Origin: Burkholderiaceae bacterium
Lineage (GTDB): Bacteria > Pseudomonadota > Gammaproteobacteria > Burkholderiales > Burkholderiaceae_C
Direction of reading: 5' to 3'
Assembly (NCBI GenBank): GCA_023260315.1
Contig: JALQVQ010000248.1
Span: 1 to 5,477 of the forward strand
Length of the DNA: 5,477 nucleotides
Under the pieces are notes generated by a model. It was not told where the DNA came from. It made no database searches and was given only the letters and a program-made list of their open reading frames with translations. The translations under genes were made by a program, and so were the position numbers. Numbering within the stretch: position 1 is the first letter of the stretch; each line of letters opens with the position of its first letter. This document shows, piece after piece, positions 1 to 5,477 of the stretch.

Positions 1-136
1 ATTTGAATTATTTTTTTGGGTAGTACGTGAAGCAACATTGGCACTCGATTTCCACTGAGCCTTCTGAGGTTCTGCGCTCTATACTGACCTATCTGATCAG
101 AGGCTACTCTATTAGTAAATAGGGATCTTGGGATAG
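1..136. other. AT-rich unassigned flank ending at a yhdP breakpoint
   Basis: This stretch has 48 G/C in its first 120 bases (40%), against 79 of 120 (66%) at 181-300, so base composition changes sharply where yhdP homology begins. It starts with a run of seven T at 11-17. Stops are frequent on the plus strand; in the yhdP frame they fall at 56-58, 65-67, 113-115 and 134-136. No protein, tRNA or rRNA is recognisable. It holds a 10-base palindrome (92-101) and a short inverted repeat (109-122). It may be the end of an inserted element, the scar of a deletion, or a chimeric contig end; the sequence alone does not decide. The left edge of the window hides whatever lies further out. Confidence 0.5.
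92..122. repeat. Short palindrome and adjacent small inverted repeat
   Basis: TCTGATCAGA at 92-101 is a perfect 10-base palindrome. CTATT at 109-113 and AATAG at 118-122 are inverted around the 4-base spacer AGTA. Both lie in the AT-rich flank just left of the yhdP breakpoint. They could be a protein-binding site or part of an element end, but structures this short arise by chance. No second copy of either was noticed in the window. Confidence 0.25.
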
Positions 137-142
137 GCGTCT

Positions 143-3097
143 TTGAGTTGGTCAGGTGATTTGGCCACGACCACGCAGTTCACCACATCAGGCGAGGCGT
201 CTGGTTTGGCATGGGCCGCTCTGCCAGCGGCGACGAGTGATACCGATTTGGGACGTCTGGGTGGAGAAGGGGTGGGGTTGTCTTGGCAGGCGACCGCCGC
301 TGGCGGAACCGCTGTTTTGCGGGTTGCCGACGGCCAGCTTACCCTGCCAGGTGTATGGGTTGAGCCGACCGTATCGGTTGCCTCAGGCGAGGCCACTGTG
401 CGCTGGACGGCCCCAACGGCAACTGACGCGGCGTGGCAGGTTGCGGTAGAGAAGGCGCGCTTACAGACCCCAGATGGGCGGGTGGTGGGTGATGCCGTCT
501 GGCGCAGCAGCGGGTCAAGCAACGGCCGTCTGCGGCTGAGTGCGACCGTTGATCAGATGGCTTTGACAGCGCTGCCGCGTTACCTGCCCGCCCGCCTGCC
601 AGAGGCCCGCGCGTATTTGGCAAGGCATGTGTTGTCGGGGACGGCCAAAGGTGTTGCTGTGGTTTTTGACGGCGCGTTGGATGCCTACCCGTTCAAGTCC
701 CGAGAGGACGGCGTTTTTGATATTTCGGCACAAATCGAGAACGCCACTTACGATTACGCGCGAGACCTCGGTCAGGGTCAGGACTGGCCGGCTTTGGCGC
801 AGTTAAACGGCCAATTTGAGCTCAAAGACAATGCGGTCCAACTGACGCAAGTCAGCGGACGCCTCCAACGTGCCCCTGGGATTGTGGTGCGGGACAGCCG
901 GCTCGTTTGGCCAGACCTTACCAGTGACAGCCCACTCACCGTCAACATGCAGGCGGCGGGACCGATGGGTGTCTGGCTCACCGAATTCAACCGAACGCCG
1001 CTGGGTGTCAAAACCGATGGCATGCTCACCAAATGGCGGGGTGAGGGGGATGCGTCCGTTCGTTTGGCTGTGACCGTCCCGCTGGCTGACAGCGATAAAG
1101 CCGGCGTGCAGTTGAGCGGCGAGGCGAATCTGAACAATGTGACCTTGGCCCTATTGGACGGCCTGCCGCCATTACAGCGTTTGCAGGCGACCGTGCAGTT
1201 CACCGATGCATCGGTCGATGTGGCGCGCGCCAAGGCCCTTTGGCTGGGCGGGGACGTCGAAGGTCGCGGCGCATGGCGCATCAAAGCAGACGGGACCACC
1301 GAAATGCGCGCGAGCGTCAAAGGGGCTTTGCGCGCTGAGGACGTTGCCCGCACACCGGCACTTGGGCGCGTCGCTTTGGCAGCGCAGCGTGCGAGCGGAC
1401 TGGCGAATTTTGCAGTTGATGTTGACCAAGTTGGCGTTGAGGGCGTCAGCATTCGCCTGCGCGCACCGCTCAAGCAGGTGCGGCTTGATTTACCCGCACC
1501 GATGAACAAAGCCACGGGCGCTGATTGGGTGCTTGATGCGAGCCTGCGCCCGGCACCGGCTTCAGACGTGTCAAAAGGGATGACCAGAGGGCAAGACCTG
1601 TTGTTTGCCCTGGGCCCGGTTGATGAGCCAATTGCCCGGGCGCACATTCGGCGTGAATACAAATCGCGGCCGGCGGCGTTGACCGCGGTTGAGTTGGCGA
1701 TGGTCGAGCCCGATCTGGTCCGTGGGGCCTACGCGATGGGGGGCAAGGCCAATGATGCGCTGGTCATGCCGGACAGCGGCGTTGCCGCCGATATTCGTTT
1801 ACCTGCGTTCAATGTTGATGAGTGGCAGGCGGTCTTTGACCAACCGCAGCGGTATACGCCGGTGCGGATAGGCACCGCATTACCGCCCCTACAGAACCAA
1901 AAAGCCGCGACTGGCAAGACAGCGCCCGCAGAACCTTCGGTCCTGGATGCGTTCCAGGCCTACTTGCCCAGCACGGTGGTGGGTGCGGCAGATGCACTCA
2001 CATTTGAGGGTCGCGTTTTCAACCGTGTGGTGATGGGAAGCGCCCGTGACCGCAATGTCGGGCGTGCCAACATTTTGGCTGATGAGCTTAACGGGTACGT
2101 GCAAATGACCGTTGGCGATACCGACGCCAGCAGCGCGTTGTTGGTGCGTTTGGCGATGCTCCGGCTGGCAGAGTCACAAACAAAAGACGTGGTCGATTTG
2201 CTGGGTAACCAGCCCCAGGCCATGCCGTCATTAGATGTGGTGGTGGACGACTTCAGCATGAACGGCCGCGAGATGGGGCGGTTGGAGCTGGTTGCGAAAA
2301 ACCGCCAAGTGGCCGCCAACAAAACACCAACGGGGAATGAGTGGCTGATTGAGCGACTTCGCTTGGATATGCCAGAGGCGACCCTCAAGGCGACAGGGCA
2401 GTGGGCGCCCTCGAAACTGGGTAACGGTCGACGCACTTACCTTGATGTGGACTTGCAGTTGCGTGACGGCGGGGCCTTACTTACACGCTTTGGCATGCCA
2501 GGTGTGATGCGTGGTGGCGAGGGGCAGTTGACCGGCGAGATGGCTTGGCAAGGCGCTCCCACACGCTTTCATACGCCCAGCCTGAGCGGGGCCTTGATGG
2601 TGAATGTTCGCAAGGGCCAGTTCATTAAGGCCGACCCCGGGTTGTCAAAATTGTTGGGGGTTCTGAGTTTGCAGTCGCTGCCGCGGCGGTTGACGCTTGA
2701 TTTCAGTGACGTGTTTTCGCAGGGCTTTTCTTTTGATGATTTGCGCGGGACGGCCACGATTCGCGACGGCATCGTGACCACTAAAAACCTGACCATGCAA
2801 GGCTTGGGTGCGCTGGTGTTGATGGAAGGCACCGCCGACATGAAGGCCGAGACGCAACTGATCGATGTCGTGGTTGTACCAAAAGTTGACAAGGGCACGC
2901 TCGCCTTGTTGGCGGCGTCTGCCAATCCCGTCATTGGCGTGTTGACTTATTTTGCCGACGAGTTTTTGGGCAACATCATCAACCAAGTGACTGTCAAGGG
3001 GTTCAAGGTGACGGGGTCGTGGGTCGCGCCGGAGGTGACCGAGGTCAAGGTCGATGAGCGCATGAAGCAGCGCATTCCGAAGTCCAAGGGGGGCTGA
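143..3097 (+). CDS. yhdP: YhdP family AsmA-like envelope protein, 5'-truncated
   Basis: This is a TIGR02099/YhdP-type AsmA-like protein. Escherichia coli YhdP is anchored in the inner membrane and, with TamB and YdbH, moves phospholipids to the outer membrane. From the nominal TTG at 143 it has 984 residues, against about 1,270 in E. coli and often more in betaproteobacteria. Family-like features are YLPARLPEARAYL at residue 147, AYPF at 181-184, and the hallmark C-terminal block from GQFIKADPG at 825 through LPRRLTLDFSDVF to NPVIGVLTYF and VTGSW. The N-terminal transmembrane anchor and roughly 300-450 residues are absent. Family-like sequence (ASLSWSGDL) begins at codon 137, directly after TAG at 134-136, so the TTG is not the natural start and has no evident Shine-Dalgarno. 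The rest of the frame is intact, with stops TGA and TAA in tandem at 3095-3100. Without its anchor it is probably non-functional: a pseudogene remnant, or a gene cut by an assembly join. Family call firm; gene status uncertain. Confidence 0.88.
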   Translation: MSWSGDLATTTQFTTSGEASGLAWAALPAATSDTDLGRLGGEGVGLSWQATAAGGTAVLRVADGQLTLPGVWVEPTVSVASGEATVRWTAPTATDAAWQVAVEKARLQTPDGRVVGDAVWRSSGSSNGRLRLSATVDQMALTALPRYLPARLPEARAYLARHVLSGTAKGVAVVFDGALDAYPFKSREDGVFDISAQIENATYDYARDLGQGQDWPALAQLNGQFELKDNAVQLTQVSGRLQRAPGIVVRDSRLVWPDLTSDSPLTVNMQAAGPMGVWLTEFNRTPLGVKTDGMLTKWRGEGDASVRLAVTVPLADSDKAGVQLSGEANLNNVTLALLDGLPPLQRLQATVQFTDASVDVARAKALWLGGDVEGRGAWRIKADGTTEMRASVKGALRAEDVARTPALGRVALAAQRASGLANFAVDVDQVGVEGVSIRLRAPLKQVRLDLPAPMNKATGADWVLDASLRPAPASDVSKGMTRGQDLLFALGPVDEPIARAHIRREYKSRPAALTAVELAMVEPDLVRGAYAMGGKANDALVMPDSGVAADIRLPAFNVDEWQAVFDQPQRYTPVRIGTALPPLQNQKAATGKTAPAEPSVLDAFQAYLPSTVVGAADALTFEGRVFNRVVMGSARDRNVGRANILADELNGYVQMTVGDTDASSALLVRLAMLRLAESQTKDVVDLLGNQPQAMPSLDVVVDDFSMNGREMGRLELVAKNRQVAANKTPTGNEWLIERLRLDMPEATLKATGQWAPSKLGNGRRTYLDVDLQLRDGGALLTRFGMPGVMRGGEGQLTGEMAWQGAPTRFHTPSLSGALMVNVRKGQFIKADPGLSKLLGVLSLQSLPRRLTLDFSDVFSQGFSFDDLRGTATIRDGIVTTKNLTMQGLGALVLMEGTADMKAETQLIDVVVVPKVDKGTLALLAASANPVIGVLTYFADEFLGNIINQVTVKGFKVTGSWVAPEVTEVKVDERMKQRIPKSKGG

Positions 3098-3103
3098 TAA
3101 GGC

Positions 3104-3262
3104 TCAGTCTTTGGGTGGGTTTTCGGCGTCTTGTTTTGCCGCATCCTCGGTGGTGTTATGGTCGATGGGCTCGCCATTTTTTCGACCAGAGAACATGGTC
3201 CACCAGACGATAAAGATAAAAATTAGCAGCGCGCCAAGCGCTTCCAACAATAACAAAGCCAT
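3104..3262 (-). CDS. Small single-pass membrane protein, 52 aa, unknown function
   Basis: The protein starts at ATG 3262-3260 (minus) and stops at TGA 3106-3104. Residues 2-23 form one strongly hydrophobic segment (Leu/Ile/Phe rich, ending VWWTM). FSGRKNGE follows, then a hydrophilic acidic tail ending in NPPKD. Arg27 and Lys28 just after the helix suggest the C-terminus is cytoplasmic. The frame is open further upstream to 3430, but that extension overlaps mltA and would bury the helix, so the internal ATG is preferred. No strong Shine-Dalgarno is visible; only AAACGG lies about 7 bases upstream. It is convergent with yhdP (6-base gap), and its ATG overlaps that of mltA. I recall similar short proteins with a VWWTMFSGR-like motif in Burkholderiales, but cannot confirm this here. 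No function is assigned. It could be a small inner-membrane accessory protein; a chance ORF is less likely given the clean helix-plus-tail design. Confidence 0.65.
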   Translation of the reverse strand: MALLLLEALGALLIFIFIVWWTMFSGRKNGEPIDHNTTEDAAKQDAENPPKD

Positions 3263-3263
3263 G
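3260..3263. other. Overlapping divergent start codons in one CATG
   Basis: The plus-strand ATG at 3261-3263 (mltA) and the minus-strand ATG at 3262-3260 (small membrane protein) share two base pairs inside CATG, itself within the palindrome CCATGG at 3259-3264. If both starts are right, each gene's 5' untranslated region and promoter lie inside the other's coding sequence and the transcripts overlap antisense. The uncertain one is mltA, whose real start may be TTG 3294 or GTG 3318. Confidence 0.45.
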
Positions 3264-4565
3264 GGATGCCGTTTGCCTAAAGCTGTTTTTACGTTGAGAT
3301 CATTGGCCACGCGCCATGTGCGGTGGTTTGTGTGTGTCGCCATTGTAGGCAGCGTCGCCGGCTGCGCGCCTTTGCGTGGGGTATTGACCCCGCAAGCGCC
3401 CCCAGTTATGCCAACACCTGCCCCGGTCATGGATGCATCGGTGCCGCCCGAGCCGGTATCAAAGGCCCCAGAGCCGCCCGCCCCAACGGGTGATCAAGTC
3501 CCCGTGGGCGCAACCGATGGGTCGGTCGCAGATCTTTTGGTTTGGGATGATGCCCAGCCTTTGCCTGCGTCAATCGAGCGGGCGGGGTCCCGTTGGACAC
3601 CGGTTAAGTGGCGACAGCTGCCCGGCTGGGGGACGGACGACTTAGAGGCGTTTTGGGGCGCGTGGGTGCGCAGTTGCGAGCGACCCGCGCCGGCGTTGGC
3701 CTCGGCATGCGGTGCCATTCGCCAGCTCAGCATTGGTGACAACGCGCAGCGCTACGAGTGGATCATGCGGACGTGGCAGCCCTACCAAGTGGTCGCTGAA
3801 TCCGGTGCTGAGCGTGGTTTATTGACAGGCTATTTTGAGCCGATGATGCGGGCGACCCGTCTAAAAACAGCACAGAGCCAAACGCCCCTGTACGCCCCGC
3901 CCGCCGGCTTGCGAACCGGTGATGTGTGGTTTACCCGCGAGCAGATGGCGACTGATCCGAGGGCTTTGGCGGCCTTAGAGGGGCGCGAACTGGCGTGGGT
4001 GACCGATCCCATTGACGCCTTGATTTTGCAAATTCAAGGTTCAGGGCGTGTTGAGATTGAAGAGCCTGACGGCCGGATTCAGACGGCTCGCTTGGCGTTT
4101 GCCGCCCATAACGGGCACACCTACCAAAGTGTTGCCCGTGGTTTGTTGGACAGCGGTGCGATTACCGACCCCTCTTGGCCCGCCATCAAGGCATGGGCAG
4201 CCGCCAATCCGACGGAGGTGCAGCGCATGATTTGGCGCAACCCGCGAACGGTATTTTTCCGCGAGGAAGATCTTTCCGATATGGATGCACAAGCAGGGCC
4301 GAAAGGTGCGCAGGGGGTTCCCTTGACGCCCATGCGCTCAATTGCGGTTGACCGTCAAAGCATCCCTTACGGCACCCCTGTTTGGATGACCACGACGGGC
4401 CCCACGTTCAAGTCAGCGCGCTTGGTGATGGCGCAAGACACGGGCGGCGCGATTGTGGGCGCTGTGCGGGCTGACTTTTTTACGGGCTGGGGTGAAGAGG
4501 CGGCGCAGCTGGCAGGTGGCCTAAAGCAACCTTTGCGCTTGTGGGTCTTGTGGCCTAGGCGTTAA
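3261..4565 (+). CDS. mltA: Membrane-bound lytic murein transglycosylase A (lipoprotein)
   Basis: MltA cleaves the MurNAc-GlcNAc bond of peptidoglycan, leaving 1,6-anhydro-MurNAc ends, while lipid-anchored in the outer membrane. From ATG 3261 there are 434 residues (E. coli 365). A hydrophobic segment ends in lipobox VAGC with the acylated Cys at 35, followed by a proline-rich linker (about 43-84). The MltA domain shows LTGYFEP at 188-194 and LQIQGSG at 256-262. The C-terminal 3D domain has its three aspartates: D364 (AVDR), D393 (QDTGG) and D405 (RAD). D405 sits where E. coli MltA has catalytic Asp308, one residue further from the DTGG Asp. All key residues are present, so the enzyme should be active. 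The start is uncertain: ATG 3261 gives a 34-residue signal, TTG 3294 gives 23, and GTG 3318 gives a compact 15, and none has a clear Shine-Dalgarno. The frame stays open back to 3111, but that would put the lipobox Cys at residue 85. Family call very firm. Confidence 0.93.
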   Translation: MGCRLPKAVFTLRSLATRHVRWFVCVAIVGSVAGCAPLRGVLTPQAPPVMPTPAPVMDASVPPEPVSKAPEPPAPTGDQVPVGATDGSVADLLVWDDAQPLPASIERAGSRWTPVKWRQLPGWGTDDLEAFWGAWVRSCERPAPALASACGAIRQLSIGDNAQRYEWIMRTWQPYQVVAESGAERGLLTGYFEPMMRATRLKTAQSQTPLYAPPAGLRTGDVWFTREQMATDPRALAALEGRELAWVTDPIDALILQIQGSGRVEIEEPDGRIQTARLAFAAHNGHTYQSVARGLLDSGAITDPSWPAIKAWAAANPTEVQRMIWRNPRTVFFREEDLSDMDAQAGPKGAQGVPLTPMRSIAVDRQSIPYGTPVWMTTTGPTFKSARLVMAQDTGGAIVGAVRADFFTGWGEEAAQLAGGLKQPLRLWVLWPRR

Positions 4566-4588
4566 GCTCCGTTTGTCGGTGATTTATC

Positions 4589-4593
4589 AGAGG
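4589..4593 (+). promoter_or_regulatory. Shine-Dalgarno of the indolepyruvate oxidoreductase
   Basis: AGAGG lies 7 bases before ATG 4601 and fixes that start. It is the clearest ribosome binding site in the window. The whole gap after the mltA stop is 35 bases, with no hairpin-plus-T-run terminator and no convincing promoter, which suits read-through from mltA. Confidence 0.65.
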
Positions 4594-4600
4594 TTTATCC

Positions 4601-5477
4601 ATGAATGCCCCCCTGTCCGAGAAAGCGCTCCAGACCCTGAAAGCCGCGAGCTTAGAGGATAAATACACGGTGCCTGTTGGGCGTGTGTTCATGAGTGGTG
4701 TCCAAGCGCTGGTTCGCTTGCCATTGTTGCAGCGTACGCGCGACGCGCAGGCGGGCCTCAATACAGCCGGCTTTATCAGCGGCTATCGCGGCTCACCGCT
4801 TGGCAATTACGACCAAGCGCTGCAAAAAGCGAAACCCCATTTGGATGCACAGAACATTGTGTTTCAGCCAGGCGTCAACGAGGAGTTGGCCGCGACCGCG
4901 ATTTGGGGCACCCAGCAGTTGTCATTTGCGCCAAAGGCTGAGCAAACGCACGACGGTGTGTTTGGCATTTGGTACGGCAAAGGACCAGGGGTTGACCGGT
5001 CGTCAGATGTCTTCAAACACAGCAACATGGCGGGCACCGCACCCCTCGGTGGGGTGCTGGCGGTGGCTGGCGACGACCATGTTTCAAAAAGCTCAACGGT
5101 GGCACACCAGAGCGATCAGATCTTTCAGGCCTGCGGCTTCCCTGTCTTTTTTCCGGCATCGGTTCAAGACATTTTGGATGCCGGTATCCACGCCATCGCC
5201 CTCAGCCGCTTTGCCGGCGTATGGGTGGGCATGAAGACCATTCAAGAAATCGTCGAGTCAAGTGCAACGGTGATCGTTGATCCCGCGCGCGTACAGGTCA
5301 CCCTGCCTGATGTGGATATGCCAAAGGATGGGATACACATTCGTTGGCCCGACCCACCGCTGGTGCAAGAGCAACGTTTGTTTGACGTCAAGCTGCCAGC
5401 GGCTCAGGCTTACATCGAGGCCAATCGCCTGAACCACAATGTGATTGAAGGTACTGCAGATCGCTTCGGCATTGTGG
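4601..5477 (+). CDS. Indolepyruvate ferredoxin oxidoreductase family protein, N-terminal part
   Basis: The first 292 codons are present and the gene continues past the right edge; the fused long form of this family is about 1,150-1,200 residues. It belongs to the thiamine-diphosphate 2-oxoacid:ferredoxin oxidoreductases, which oxidatively decarboxylate aryl (indolepyruvate, phenylpyruvate) or branched 2-oxoacids to acyl-CoA in the cytoplasm. The visible part is the pyrimidine-binding domain, with GYRGSPLG at 61-68, GVNEELAATA from 91, GKGPGVDRS from 126 and GDDHVSKSST at 157-166 followed by AHQSD. E94 or E95 probably supplies the glutamate that activates the cofactor. The later domains (diphosphate binding, gamma) lie outside the window, so substrate and completeness cannot be judged. 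The frame is clean throughout. ATG 4601 is supported by AGAGG at 4589-4593. It sits 35 bases after mltA on the same strand, and nothing in the sequence suggests a functional link. Family call very firm; iorA or ior is a likely symbol, left blank because naming varies for this fused form. Confidence 0.92.
   Translation, partial: MNAPLSEKALQTLKAASLEDKYTVPVGRVFMSGVQALVRLPLLQRTRDAQAGLNTAGFISGYRGSPLGNYDQALQKAKPHLDAQNIVFQPGVNEELAATAIWGTQQLSFAPKAEQTHDGVFGIWYGKGPGVDRSSDVFKHSNMAGTAPLGGVLAVAGDDHVSKSSTVAHQSDQIFQACGFPVFFPASVQDILDAGIHAIALSRFAGVWVGMKTIQEIVESSATVIVDPARVQVTLPDVDMPKDGIHIRWPDPPLVQEQRLFDVKLPAAQAYIEANRLNHNVIEGTADRFGIV

Noticed and set aside
2..58. Possible C-terminal tail of an upstream gene (FELFFWVVREATLALDFH, then stop)
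   Set aside because: Only 18 codons, with no family match I can recognise and nothing further left to confirm it.
1..142. Minus-strand frame open from the yhdP edge to the window start, passing through SDQIGQYRAQNLRRLSGNR
   Set aside because: About 46 codons without a stop is not rare across six frames. No family is recognisable and the frame crosses the junction. It could be a gene fragment, but the support is too weak to list it.
778..1662. 294-residue minus-strand open frame inside yhdP
   Set aside because: It is Arg/Ser/Thr/Pro-rich with no recognisable domain, as expected for the antisense of GC-rich coding DNA.
3111..3260. Extension of the mltA frame back to a TTG at 3111
   Set aside because: It would place the lipobox Cys at residue 85 behind a non-signal-like stretch. 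The open frame there is explained by the small minus-strand gene.
3263..3430. Upstream extension of the minus-strand small gene to 108 residues
   Set aside because: It lies antisense to the mltA signal peptide and linker, and it would put about 56 unremarkable residues in front of a helix that fits well as an N-terminal segment.
4695..5234. 179-residue plus-strand open frame inside the oxidoreductase
   Set aside because: It is an out-of-frame shadow. The 4601 frame has the family motifs and a Shine-Dalgarno.
1..5477. CRISPR array, tRNA, rRNA, riboswitch, or long direct repeats
   Set aside because: None was seen on reading the sequence; nearly all of 137-5477 is accounted for by protein-coding genes.

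Overview
The window looks like chromosomal DNA of a betaproteobacterium, most likely Burkholderiales. Coding DNA is GC-rich (66% in a sample at 181-300), and the window carries a YhdP/TIGR02099-type AsmA-like protein, an MltA lipoprotein with a proline-rich linker, and a long-form indolepyruvate ferredoxin oxidoreductase. The lineage is an inference from protein character, not a search result.

Layout. Positions 1-136 are AT-rich (40% GC over 1-120), hold no gene I can support, and end in an in-frame TAG at 134-136. From 137 on there is a 5'-truncated yhdP-like gene (nominal TTG start 143, stop 3095-3097). It keeps the middle and C-terminal parts of the family but lacks the N-terminal membrane anchor and several hundred residues. 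A 52-residue single-pass membrane protein follows on the minus strand (3104-3262), tail to tail with yhdP at a 6-base gap. It is head to head with mltA (3261-4565, plus), and the two ATG start codons share bases inside one CATG. After 35 bases, with a good Shine-Dalgarno at 4589-4593, the N-terminal 292 codons of an indolepyruvate ferredoxin oxidoreductase (4601 onward) run off the right edge.

How they fit together. YhdP-like protein, MltA and the small membrane protein are all envelope-linked: phospholipid movement between membranes, peptidoglycan turnover, and unknown. The oxidoreductase is metabolic (aryl or branched 2-oxoacid oxidation) and probably only a chromosomal neighbour, possibly read through from mltA.

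I see no convincing new system. The points most worth checking are the abrupt junction near 137 that beheads yhdP, and the overlapping divergent start codons at 3260-3263 with the unnamed small membrane protein.
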